Assembly: GCA_031296935.1 (NCBI GenBank)
Contig: JAVDPD010000019.1
Coordinates: forward strand, 1-64,000
DNA length: 64,000 bases
Source: Cerasicoccus maritimus
GTDB taxonomy: Bacteria > Verrucomicrobiota > Verrucomicrobiia > Opitutales > Cerasicoccaceae
Reading direction: 5' to 3'
Made by a program: the position numbers and the translations under genes. The notes under the pieces were generated by a model. That model worked only from the letters and a program-made list of their open reading frames with translations, was not told where the DNA came from and did no database searches. Shown here one piece after another: positions 15,767-25,200 of the stretch (position 1 is its first letter; every line of letters begins with the position of its first letter).

Positions 15767-17239
15767 TCAAAGCAGCGGGACCTGACCAACCATCCAGCCG
15801 CGGCGGTAGTCCCTAACTAGCTCTTTATCAAATGCTTCCCCGCTTGGGTAAATGATCAGGGTGTTGTTGGCGTTCCCGACCCGCACCCAGGGTTTTCGCG
15901 TTTCCATTACGTTGAGCATGCCGGCGGCTAAACGCATGTCTTGCATGCGGTTGTCGCCAAACCAGGAGTCGTTGGTCATCGACACCAGAATATCGGCGCC
16001 TTCGGCCACCCAGCGACGGGCAACGGAGGGAAACATGTCGTCGTAGCAGATGAGCGGAGCTATCTGAACGCCTTTTCGGAGCTCAATTGGTTGGAAATTC
16101 TCGTCTTTGGTTAAATTGTTCACTTGAGGAAAAAGGTCCCGCATGAATGGCAAAAACGATTCGCCGGGCAGGACTTCACTCATGGGAATCAAGCGCTTCT
16201 TGGAGCGCATTTCGGAGCTGGCGGCACTCGGATAGAGGAAATGAGCGATGGAAGCTGTCGAATCGGTGGCGGGGTCAACATTTTCCAGGGAGCAAAATAA
16301 GAGCGCCGCTTGGTTTTGGCTGCGCCATTGGTTGATCAATGAACGGGGTTGCGGCTGGGTCAGGTAGTCGATGCGCAGCGGAAATTCCGGCCAGACGATT
16401 AAGTCGATATCGGGGTGTTGCTGAAGGGCTTCGGTGCTCAGTGGGATCAGCAGCAGGTCTTCGCGGGTGTAATTTTCCGGGAACGGGAGGTCGACTTTGG
16501 CAGCGTTTTCAGGCGGTAGCGCTGGCTGAATCAACGCTACTTTTACGACGCGGCCTGCGGTAATCGCTGCTTGCTCGCGGTCCTCCCAGACCCCCTGTCG
16601 CCAATGGCCAACTCCGACAAAGGTGATGACCAAAACGATGGCTGTGGGAATGACGCCCTTGGGCGTTTGGCCCTTCTGCCAGAGCGATAGGACAAGCTGT
16701 GCAATGAGCCAGTTAAACGCAAACAGCCACAGGCTCAGTATCCAGGAGCCGCCGAACTCCGCCCATCCGTAGGCCCAGGGAAACTGATACAGCGACAAAT
16801 AAAGCCCGGCGGGAAAAACAACCGGAAACTGCGTGACGCAAGTAGCGAAGATGAAGGGCGTGGCGATGTGCCCGGCTCGGCTCCAGCGTGCAGTCAATTT
16901 ATGGCTGATCCAGGCGGCAAGCGCGTAGGGAATGGCTGTCCAGAGCGAGTTGATGGCAATCAAGGAAAAGGCCAGGGCGAAGGGTTGCCCAAACGCCGCG
17001 ATCGGGTAGCGTATGAGCGGGTACGACAGCACAAAGGCAAGCACGCAGGCTACCGCAAACCACAGCGCGGCAACGGCTTTCGCCGAACGAGCGGTTGAGA
17101 ACACCGCAAACATGGGCACCCACGCAATGAACGCGCCGAGCGCCACGTAGCCCGGAGGCATGGCCAGCAGAAACAGCGTGGTGCTGGCCAAAGCCGCTGC
17201 GCCCCATCCGAGTGCATGCTTGTAGTTTGCTGTTTCCAT
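15767..17239 (-). CDS. lnt: Apolipoprotein N-acyltransferase
   Basis: Lnt adds the third acyl chain to the N-terminal Cys of lipoproteins at the periplasmic face of the inner membrane. The 490-residue product has five to six N-terminal membrane helices (for example LFLLAMPPGYVALGAFIAWV) and a nitrilase-like domain with the catalytic Glu in LIVWPEFPL, Lys in KKRLIPMSEVLP and Cys in LICYDDMFP. In E. coli Lnt the residue after Cys-Tyr is Glu; here it is Asp, a conservative change. Start chosen at ATG 17239 (METANYK). It is divergent from polB, 130 bp away. Confidence 0.9.
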   Translation of the reverse strand: METANYKHALGWGAAALASTTLFLLAMPPGYVALGAFIAWVPMFAVFSTARSAKAVAALWFAVACVLAFVLSYPLIRYPIAAFGQPFALAFSLIAINSLWTAIPYALAAWISHKLTARWSRAGHIATPFIFATCVTQFPVVFPAGLYLSLYQFPWAYGWAEFGGSWILSLWLFAFNWLIAQLVLSLWQKGQTPKGVIPTAIVLVITFVGVGHWRQGVWEDREQAAITAGRVVKVALIQPALPPENAAKVDLPFPENYTREDLLLIPLSTEALQQHPDIDLIVWPEFPLRIDYLTQPQPRSLINQWRSQNQAALLFCSLENVDPATDSTASIAHFLYPSAASSEMRSKKRLIPMSEVLPGESFLPFMRDLFPQVNNLTKDENFQPIELRKGVQIAPLICYDDMFPSVARRWVAEGADILVSMTNDSWFGDNRMQDMRLAAGMLNVMETRKPWVRVGNANNTLIIYPSGEAFDKELVRDYRRGWMVGQVPLL

Positions 17240-17369
17240 GCGGGGCACTACACACCTTTCAAGAGCGGAAATCAAGATCGCTGACGCGGTCGCACTGTCG
17301 CCCCCTGGAGCTTTTTTCTTTCAATGAGTCGTTTTGAAAATGGTTTATGTGCTAGACGTTTGAACAGCT

Positions 17370-19556
17370 ATGCGCTTGCCTGTGTGTGTGACTGAGAAAA
17401 CGACCGAAACCCCCATTGCCGGCGTCTGGATTGATGCCCAAGGCCAAGCACATGCTGCTGCCGTTAACGGCGCCGCGCCGCGTGTTGAGCAGACGTCCGC
17501 GTTCCAACCGTTTGTCTGGCTGACGGCGGATTTGCCCGGCGCCGAGGATCTGGAAGGGGATGGCGCATTTGCCTGGCGGCAGAGTTTTGACACACCGGGC
17601 GAGCTGGCGGATTTCACCAAGGCGCACAAGGGGGAGGCCGCGATGGAATGGCTGCGTCCGCTGGAGCATCAGTATCTGCTGGCCAGCGGGGAGCGCCTTT
17701 TTCAGGGCATGACGTTTAACCAGGTCCGCCGCGTGCAACTGGACATTGAAACCTTCAGCGAGGACCTGGGCTCGTTCCCCGATGCGCGTAATGCGGGCGA
17801 CCGCGTCATTGCCATTGGCCTGCGTTTTGGCGACGAGACGCGGTTGCTCGAAATCGAATCCCTCGACGACGATGCTGAGCGCGCGTTGATGGAATCGCTC
17901 AACGAAGCCTTGGCCGAGCTGGACCCGGATGTCATCGAGGGACACAACATTTTTAAGTTCGATTTGGATTACCTGAAGACCCGCTGCAAGCGCTTCAAGG
18001 TGCCATGTGCGTGGGGGCGTTTTGGCCAAAAGGCGACGTTCCGCAGCAGTCGCATTCGCATTGCCGAGCGCTGGATCGACTACACGCGCTGCGACATTCC
18101 CGGGCGCACGGTTTTCGATACCTTCCTGGCGATTCAGATGTATGACATCACCACGCGCGACTTGCCAAGCTACACGCTCAAGGCCGCCGCGCGCTACCTC
18201 GGCGTGACGACTGAGGCCGACGAACGCACCTACCTGGCGCCGGAAAAAATCCAGGTAATGTTCTTTGAAGACCGCGAAACATTCCGTGCGTATTTGCTCG
18301 ATGACCTCCGCGAAACCAAGGGAATTGCCGAGCTGCTGTTGCCGACCTACGTAGCGCAGGTGCAGGTGTTTCCCATGACGCTGCAAGAGGCTTGTTTGCG
18401 CGGCACGGGCGCGAAGGTGGACCTGCTGTTCCTCGACAAATATTTCCACGCCAACCACGCCATTCCAGCGCCGCCCGAGGTGAAGCCCTACGCGGGCGCC
18501 TTTAGCAAAAGCTTTGTCGAAGGCGTGTTCCACCACGTGATGCATTTCGACGTGGCCTCGCTTTACCCGAGCCTTTTGCTGCACATCGGGCGCAATCCGG
18601 AGAACGATTCGCTGGGCGTGTTTATTCCGCTGCTGACCGAGCTGCGTGACTACCGTTTGCGCTACAAAAAGCTCGCCCGCGAGGAGTCCGACCCCGTGCT
18701 CCAACGCGAGTATAACGCGCGGCAGGCGAGCTATAAAATCCTCATCAATTCATTCTACGGCTACCTCGGGTTTGCGGGTGCGCGGTTTGCCGATGGCGAC
18801 CTCGCGGCGGAGGTGACGAAGCAGGGGCGCGACCTCATGCAAAAGCTCATCGTGGAGTTCCAGCGGCAGGATTGCACGGTGCTCGAAGCGGATACCGACG
18901 GCATTTATGTGTCGTCGGAAAAAGACTTCGTCGACCCGGAAGCTTTGCTTCGCAAAGTATGCGCGGTGTTGCCCGATGGCATCGACCTGGAATACGACGG
19001 CAGCTACGAAGCGATGTTCTGCTACAAGGCCAAGAACTACGCGCTTTACGACGGCGAAAAGGTCAGCATCGCCGGCAGCGCGCTGCGTTCGCGCGGCATG
19101 GAGCCGATCTTAAAAGACCTGACCAAGCGACTGATTTATTCCAGCCTTGGCGCGACCGATGAAACGCCCGAAGCGCTCGAAGCGGAGATCCGCAAAGACT
19201 TGGCCGATGGCAAGATTCCGGTCAAGCGCTTGGCCAAGCGCGAGTTTCTTTCGCAGAAGCCCGAGGCCTACCAGAAGGCTGTGGAGCAGGGCGGCAAGTC
19301 ACGCCGCGCGTCGTTGGAAGTCGCGCTGCGCATGGACCCACTGCCGCGCATGGGCGAGAGCGTGAGCTACTACATCACGACCGGCCCGAAGTCGAAAAAT
19401 CCGGACTGGCAAGTCGCCCGCAGTGTGGACGAATTTGACGCCGATCAAACGCCGATCGATGTGAACTACTACCTCCGCAAAATCGACGATTGGCGCAAGC
19501 GCTACCAGAGCTACCTCCAAGGCGGCGACAATGCGCAGCAGGGCGAATTGTTTTAA
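17370..19556 (+). CDS. polB: Family B DNA polymerase
   Basis: This 728-residue DNA polymerase has 3'-5' exonuclease and polymerase domains. Exo I is DIETFS at about 124, Exo II is GHNIFKFDLDYL at about 190, and Exo III is weak (YTLKAAARYLGV). Polymerase motif A is FDVASLYPSLLL (about 393), motif B KILINSFYGYLG (about 456) and motif C ADTDGIYV (about 508). It is close in size to E. coli Pol II (783) and may act in repair or translesion synthesis; nothing nearby is SOS-related. A 15-bp palindrome is embedded in the coding sequence at 18943, and another directly follows the stop at 19561. Confidence 0.9.
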   Translation: MRLPVCVTEKTTETPIAGVWIDAQGQAHAAAVNGAAPRVEQTSAFQPFVWLTADLPGAEDLEGDGAFAWRQSFDTPGELADFTKAHKGEAAMEWLRPLEHQYLLASGERLFQGMTFNQVRRVQLDIETFSEDLGSFPDARNAGDRVIAIGLRFGDETRLLEIESLDDDAERALMESLNEALAELDPDVIEGHNIFKFDLDYLKTRCKRFKVPCAWGRFGQKATFRSSRIRIAERWIDYTRCDIPGRTVFDTFLAIQMYDITTRDLPSYTLKAAARYLGVTTEADERTYLAPEKIQVMFFEDRETFRAYLLDDLRETKGIAELLLPTYVAQVQVFPMTLQEACLRGTGAKVDLLFLDKYFHANHAIPAPPEVKPYAGAFSKSFVEGVFHHVMHFDVASLYPSLLLHIGRNPENDSLGVFIPLLTELRDYRLRYKKLAREESDPVLQREYNARQASYKILINSFYGYLGFAGARFADGDLAAEVTKQGRDLMQKLIVEFQRQDCTVLEADTDGIYVSSEKDFVDPEALLRKVCAVLPDGIDLEYDGSYEAMFCYKAKNYALYDGEKVSIAGSALRSRGMEPILKDLTKRLIYSSLGATDETPEALEAEIRKDLADGKIPVKRLAKREFLSQKPEAYQKAVEQGGKSRRASLEVALRMDPLPRMGESVSYYITTGPKSKNPDWQVARSVDEFDADQTPIDVNYYLRKIDDWRKRYQSYLQGGDNAQQGELF
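18943..18957. repeat. CTTTGC-N3-GCAAAG palindrome, copy 1
   Basis: CTTTGC TTC GCAAAG, inside polB and read as part of EALLRKV. One of five copies in the window. Confidence 0.85.
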
Positions 19557-19560
19557 TTCA

Positions 19561-19575
19561 CTTTGCTATGCAAAG
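19561..19575. repeat. CTTTGC-N3-GCAAAG palindrome, copy 2
   Basis: CTTTGC TAT GCAAAG, filling the 20-bp gap between the convergent polB and cyclophilin stops. No T-run follows on either strand, so it is not a textbook terminator. Confidence 0.85.
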
Positions 19576-19576
19576 C

Positions 19577-20782
19577 TTAGGGGACGGTGAGTTTGATTTC
19601 GTATTCCAACCCAGTGATGAAATCTTCTGCGGAGCCGCTGGTGGCTTCGAGAAACAAGATGGCCTCACCGGTTGTGCCACCCGAAAGGTAGAATTGTAGC
19701 GGACGGACTACAGGCCCCTCCAGGTAAATTGTTGCATGGTCTCCGCCGAAGTCGTGCCATTCGTAGTAATTGATCTCATATGACGTGCCACCAGTTTGGT
19801 TGAAGTTACCGGTCAGGTCGCTATTGAGTGGGATGGTGTAGATAACGGTGGAGGTAGAGGCGTTAATGATCTCAATTGTGTAGCCGCCATTGGGCAAGCT
19901 TGGGTATTGGGTGCGGACTCCAGACCAAAAGCCTTGTGTTCCACCCGGCAAGGTTGAGCCAACCGAAAATGCTTGTACTCCTGTGCCGGTATTATAGCGT
20001 CCAAGGCTGCCAATAGAACTCCAGGTTTGGAGGTCCGGGCTGCTGTAAACATTATAGGACATGTCCGGCTGAATATCGAAGCTCAAGTAGTATACATCGT
20101 CCACTACAGAGGCAGTGATATCCGATTCGCCCAAGGTGGGAATGTTATAGGCAGAGGCGTCAAAGGCAAGGGCGGCTGAACCTTGCCGGATGATCGTAAC
20201 GGAGTTGATCACGATATCTTCATCGGGCTTGTCATCGGTGGTCGGCGCCTCGTTGATCGCAGTGACTACCGCCATGCCGTCGACAACTTCGCCAAATATC
20301 GTGTGCTTGTTATTGAGGTAAGTCGGTTGGCTGACCGTTACAAAAAACTGCGATCCCCCGCTGTTGGCGGCGCCAGAATTCGCCATTGCCAGCAAACCAG
20401 TCCGGGAAAAATCAAAGTTGGAATCATTGAAGATAATCTCGTCAAAAATATTGTAGCCTGGGCCATCGGTGCCTTGTCCATTGGGCGAGCCAGCTTGGTT
20501 CATGAAGCCCTCGATGACTCGGTGGAAAATGATGCCATCATAAAACGGATGGTTTTGCTGAATCTTGCCAGTTGTCAGATCGAGCCACTCCTGTGTGCCT
20601 TCGGCCAGGCCGATAAAGTTGGCTACGGTCTGCGTAGTGTCTTCGAAGTAAAGCTGGCACGTAAACTCGCCCATGCTGGTGTCGAATACCGCATATAGGC
20701 CGTCCTCGGTCGGGGTGAAGGCTTGCGCTTGGCCGCTGAAACAAGCCAGGGCAATGATGATGGAAAGAAAGTTTTTTCGCAT
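19577..20782 (-). CDS. Secreted cyclophilin-type peptidyl-prolyl isomerase
   Basis: Start at ATG 20782 gives a signal peptide (MRKNFLSIIIALACFSGQAQA). Residues about 25-195 form a cyclophilin domain: FDTSMGEFTCQLYFEDTTQT, FYDGIIFHRVIEGFMNQAG with the catalytic Arg in FHRVI, LAMANSGAANSGGSQFFVTV and HTIFGEVVDGMAVV. The remaining 200 residues are a beta-rich region (YYLSFDIQPDMSYNVYSSPD, PLQFYLSGGTTGEAILF) common at the ends of Verrucomicrobial secreted proteins, probably a surface or matrix module. It should assist folding in the periplasm or outside. It is convergent with polB. Confidence 0.85.
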   Translation of the reverse strand: MRKNFLSIIIALACFSGQAQAFTPTEDGLYAVFDTSMGEFTCQLYFEDTTQTVANFIGLAEGTQEWLDLTTGKIQQNHPFYDGIIFHRVIEGFMNQAGSPNGQGTDGPGYNIFDEIIFNDSNFDFSRTGLLAMANSGAANSGGSQFFVTVSQPTYLNNKHTIFGEVVDGMAVVTAINEAPTTDDKPDEDIVINSVTIIRQGSAALAFDASAYNIPTLGESDITASVVDDVYYLSFDIQPDMSYNVYSSPDLQTWSSIGSLGRYNTGTGVQAFSVGSTLPGGTQGFWSGVRTQYPSLPNGGYTIEIINASTSTVIYTIPLNSDLTGNFNQTGGTSYEINYYEWHDFGGDHATIYLEGPVVRPLQFYLSGGTTGEAILFLEATSGSAEDFITGLEYEIKLTVP

Positions 20783-20931
20783 GAGTGCTGAGGGTCTGCT
20801 GAGCAGGCTGAGTCTTGATTCAATGGTAAAACGTCGCCACGGTGCAACCATGAATCTGGGGGCTCCAGACCCTGTTTAGTGATGGTGGGATGAGCTAACC
20901 GCTGGGTTTATTCCCGGGATGAGCGCTTCAT

Positions 20932-21459
20932 TCAGCCTTCCCCGATGTGCTGCTTGACCCAGCTGACGATCGCGGAGTCGTCGTCGAAGTGGTCTGCGAC
21001 GACCTTTAAAAACTGGGCGGGATGGATGTCGTGGAGCTTCAGGAATTTGCGGTCGCCGGGGCAGCTGTACATGGTGTCGGGGTCGAGCTCGCCGCGGAGC
21101 TTGGCCCGGGCTTTGGCGGTGATACGGGGGAGCCAGACAATGCCGTCGGCCTCGGCGTCCTTGGCGGGGAGCTTGGCTGGGGCGATGGTCTGATCGCTGG
21201 GTTGGCCCTTCATCTTGTCGTGGAAATACGAGCGCCGCACATCGGTTATCATGGCGAAGGTGGTGAAATCCGGCTCGCCGACGGCATTGTAGTCTTCGGC
21301 GAAGTCATAAATCTCCTGCGTGCTCACGCCGTTGGCGGTGAGCCAGAGGGTTTCTTCGGTGGTGAAAATGGTGGTGGAGTCGCGGTTGCCGTCGGCATAG
21401 GCGTCGACTGCTTTTTGCCAGAGGGTTTTGAGCTGAGTGTGATAATTATAATGCTTCAT
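20932..21459 (-). CDS. DUF5069 protein, paralogue A
   Basis: This 175-residue protein has the DUF5069 pattern: EIYDFAEDYNAVGEPDFTTF, TDVRRSYFHDKM, DGIVWLPRITAKARAKLRGE, then TMYSCPGDRKFLKLHDI and a closing helix. Start at ATG 21459 (MKHYNYH) is preferred over an upstream in-frame codon because the paralogue at 30200 begins the same way. Function is unknown; the protein is soluble. It is last in a minus-strand series after the giant RHS gene and the FN3 gene, with a 23-bp gap. Its paralogue lies just upstream of the RHS gene, so the RHS block is bracketed by the pair. Confidence 0.8.
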   Translation of the reverse strand: MKHYNYHTQLKTLWQKAVDAYADGNRDSTTIFTTEETLWLTANGVSTQEIYDFAEDYNAVGEPDFTTFAMITDVRRSYFHDKMKGQPSDQTIAPAKLPAKDAEADGIVWLPRITAKARAKLRGELDPDTMYSCPGDRKFLKLHDIHPAQFLKVVADHFDDDSAIVSWVKQHIGEG

Positions 21460-21482
21460 CGGGTTTCTTCCCAACAAAAGAT

Positions 21483-22220
21483 TTAACGGTGTACGACGCG
21501 AACGAAAACTTGGGATTCGGATTCGGGCAGTTCGATTTCCACGGTGCTTTCATCGCCGCTAAAATTACCGAGTATAATGATGCGCTGGCTGCCTGTGTAG
21601 ATTTCTGGATTGGGCAGGATTGGTTCGTAGTCCCAAAAAATCATGTCCGTGCTGGTCTGAATGGAATAATAATCGCCGCTGATTGAGTTCCAGGTAACGG
21701 CCATCTTACGGCCACCCGCGCTTTCCACGGTCACAGTTTTGATGACAAACGGAGTGGGGTCGATGGCGAGCTTGGGCAGTGTTTGGGCGGACTCGCCATC
21801 GTCGTTCACCGCGACGACCCAGTACTCGTAATTCGTTTGGCCATAGATGTTGGTGTCGGTATAGGTCGTGCTGCCAGCAGGCAGGGTGGCGACAACGCTA
21901 GCGTTAGGATTCAGTTGGCCGTCAGGATACAGGTTGAGGCGATAAACGCGGTACTCGGTCTCGTTGTCGGCCTCGTCCACCCAGCTAAGCACAGCTTCGC
22001 CTTCTTCGCTTCGTGTGGCGGTGAATCCACTTGGCGCAGCCGGTAAGTCGAGGGTGGTTGTGTTTAGTAGGTTGCCCGCCAGATCATAGGTGTAGGCAAT
22101 GCCGCCACCGGAGGGGTAAGCCACTCGGGTGAGGCGCCCGAGGTCGTCAAACTGATGTGAGCGCGCGTTCGCTACTGGGATGAGCAGGGTAGAAACTAGG
22201 ATGAATGTTAGGTACTTCAT
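21483..22220 (-). CDS. Secreted YD-repeat / fibronectin-III protein
   Basis: This 245-residue protein has a signal peptide (MKYLTFILVSTLLIPVANA). It then has one RHS/YD repeat (FDDLGRLTRVAYPSGGGIAY, TYDLAGNLLNTTT), a fibronectin type III domain (LPAAPSGFTATRSEEGEAVL, TEYRVYRLN, NYEYWVVAVNDDGES) and a C-terminal beta-sandwich (YYSIQTSTDMIFWDYEP). It starts 13 bp after the giant RHS gene ends, so the two are probably cotranscribed. It could be a fragment-derived partner or accessory of the RHS protein. No toxin or immunity motif is evident. Confidence 0.75.
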   Translation of the reverse strand: MKYLTFILVSTLLIPVANARSHQFDDLGRLTRVAYPSGGGIAYTYDLAGNLLNTTTLDLPAAPSGFTATRSEEGEAVLSWVDEADNETEYRVYRLNLYPDGQLNPNASVVATLPAGSTTYTDTNIYGQTNYEYWVVAVNDDGESAQTLPKLAIDPTPFVIKTVTVESAGGRKMAVTWNSISGDYYSIQTSTDMIFWDYEPILPNPEIYTGSQRIIILGNFSGDESTVEIELPESESQVFVRVVHR

Positions 22221-22232
22221 GTTCGGCGCAGC

Positions 22233-25200
22233 TTAGAAATTATCGACTGTCTGGTTGGGGTGGCTAGGCACGGGGCGGCCGGCGCGTTGGAGGGCTTCCA
22301 CATAGATGCTCCAGTGGAGATCGGCGCCGTAGATGCCGGTGACGCCCTGTTGCGGTTCGTTGATTGTTCGGAGGAAGACACTGGCGTTGCCCGGTGGGAG
22401 CCCGCCCCCGGAGCCGCCATCCCCGACGCCGCCTCCAGGGGCGTCAATGCCGGTGGGATCACCGGCGAATCCATCGATTACAGAGTTCACGACGACGCGA
22501 CCTGCGACCTTTTTACCGACTCCTTTAAAGACTTCCTTGAGTGATTCTTTAGCCTCAAGCGCCAAAATGTCACCCCAGCCGGAAACGGCGCGCCTTTTAG
22601 CCATGTTGAACGACTTTTTGCCAGCGCCGAAGACTGCGGTTTTTACACTTTTCCCTGCTTTCTTGCCGGCGGGGCCGATTTTGCCCAGCGCGCCGCCGAT
22701 AAGGGTGTCGGTGGCGAGGCCTTGCAACGTCAGGTCGGTCTCAGGATCAGTTATTCCGACAAAGAGACTTTCGCTGAAGGCTCCCGCCGCCCCGGCGGTG
22801 AAGAGTAGCGTGGGATTGACCGTGAGAATCGCGCCGGTTACAGCGCCGCCGATGGCTGCACCGGCATATTCCTGCCAGGGAGTGTTTATCTGGCCGTCAT
22901 CTATGAAGTCTACGACTAGCGTTGTGGTTGCGCCGACGACTGCGCCAACCGTTGCCCCTACCAGTGGCGCGAGGAAGGCTAGTTCGCCATTGGGATCGAT
23001 GCGCGTGATCGGATTATTGTTCGCATAGGCGAAGCGGTTCATCGAGTCTGCACGAAAGATATTGCCGCGGTGGGCGTCGGCCGAAATGAAGCGCTTGAGT
23101 TCTGGCAGATACCAGCGGAAGCGCATGTTCACGAGGCCCTGTGGCGAAGTCATGACGCCGTATAGCCCGCAATAAAGGAACACGGTGTCGGTGTCCCCAG
23201 TGCGGTTGGCGATCTCGCCCCATGGACCGTAGGATATGCGGCCAACAGTCGCGCCGCTGTCGTCAGAAAGCGCTGCGGTGCTGCCCCGGGTGTCATAGTG
23301 GAAGGTGCGGGTAGCGCCCTCAGTTTCCTGATAAATCAGGCCGATGCCATAAACATAATTGGTGCGAGTGCCGTCCTCATCGACTTTGACAAGGGTTTGG
23401 CCGAGGCCACCGCCAGGGTGAACAATGAAGTCCGTTGACTCGCCGTTGATGTTCCAGTTGATCAGCCGATCGGCGGGGTCGTATTCAAAGGTGTTGGTGT
23501 AGTTTTGAGTGATCAGTCGGTTGAGGGAATCAAATTCGAGTGTGCCCAAACCAAGTGATGCGGGTGGCGTGGTCATGTTGCCATCCATCGAGACTTCGAC
23601 CGATTCGCCGTTGTAGGTCAGCAACCGGTCGTGACCGTCATAGGTCATGGTCACGTCGGCGGGGAGATATGGGGCCTCCTCGTGTAGGGGGACTTCCGCG
23701 GCAAGTTCGGTGGGAAGATTGCGGACGTATTCGTAACCAACGATGACGGCGCCATCGGGCTCGCGGTCGTAGCGTTTGGTGATGCCGCCTGAGTTATTGT
23801 ATAAAATTTCGCGGTAAGCGCCATTTGGGAAATCGATGCGTGAGACGCGGCCAATGTCATTGTAGGCATATGAGGTGCGGCGTGCAGCCCAGTCGGTGAC
23901 GCTGATAAGCTGACCAGCGTCATTATAGGCGTAGGCGACGGTCTTGTTATCCGGATAAACAATCAACGAGACTCGACCTGCCAGATCGTATTGGAAGCGT
24001 ATTTTATTACCGCCCGAATCGGTGTAACTCACCAATCTATCCAGGGCATCGTATTCGTGGCTGATGACTTCATCGGGAAGTGGATTGAAGTCAAAAGGCG
24101 TTGTTTGGGTAACGGTCAGCAGGTTGCCCTTAGGATCGTATTCGTAGGCGCGACCTTTAGCGCCATTACTCGGTTCGATGCTGCCGATACGGCCAAGTTC
24201 ATCGTATCTGTAGCGGATATTGCGGGCGCTCGGGCGTTCTATTTGCGTCATGTTGCCGCTGTTGTCGTATTCCCAACGCGTTTCCAGATTCTGACTGCCG
24301 TAGGTGATGGCGGAAGTCACGCGGCCATTGGCATCAAAGTAAAAGCTGGTGCGGGTGTCAGCCGGATTGCGGATTTGCGAGACGCCGTAGGTCGAGCGAA
24401 TTGTGCGGGAACCGCCTGGTCCGCTGATTGCTACCTCGTCAGAATTTTGCGTATATGACCCTGCCTGAATTTTACCTTGGGTGTAGGCCGCTGTTGGCGT
24501 TTGAAGGCCGGAATAGGTGAAATACGTTTCGAAGCCATCGCTATCGAGCTCGTATTCCGGCAAGCCGAGGCGATCATAGGTTGTGCGCAGAATGAGTTTG
24601 CCGTTCTGGTCGTAGCGTTCTGTTTCGTCGCCGTTGAGGTCGTAGCGGGTCAGTGTGTAGCGGCCTTCAGCGTCGATGGTTTTGACGGTGTTGCCCATAG
24701 CGTCGTAGACGCGCGTTGTGGAGTTCCCGGCAGGGTCGGTGCTGACCGTTGGGCGGTCTTCGCCATCGTATTGAATTGTGGTAATGAGCGGTGTCGACTC
24801 GTCGAGATACTCGACACGCTGGACCATGTTGTCGTTGCCGTCATAGCTGAAGGTCGAGACATTGCCGTTCTTGTCTATCTTGGAGATCATGCGTCCACGG
24901 TAGTCGTAGGCGAAAAATTCCTGATAGCCGAGTGGGTCGGTAGTGGAGGCGACTTGGCCGGTTTGGGTGAACTCAGTGGTATTGGTTTGGTCGTTGGTAT
25001 TGGTTGTCTCAATAACTCGCCCGATTGCGTCGTAAATGGTGACAATGGTGGCGCCATCCGGGAGCGTCATCGTGCGTTCGCGGCCAATGGAGCCGTTCCA
25101 TAGCACGTAGGTTGTTTCGCTGAGGGTTGCATCGTCATCATCAAAGCGAAAGTCGCGAGTTTCGCTCAATTGGCTGGTCGGGTCGTATTCATTGGCGCGG

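Noticed and set aside
17352..18704. 450-residue minus-strand open frame opposite polB
   Set aside because: A shadow of the high-GC polB codons; PolB motifs are on the plus strand.
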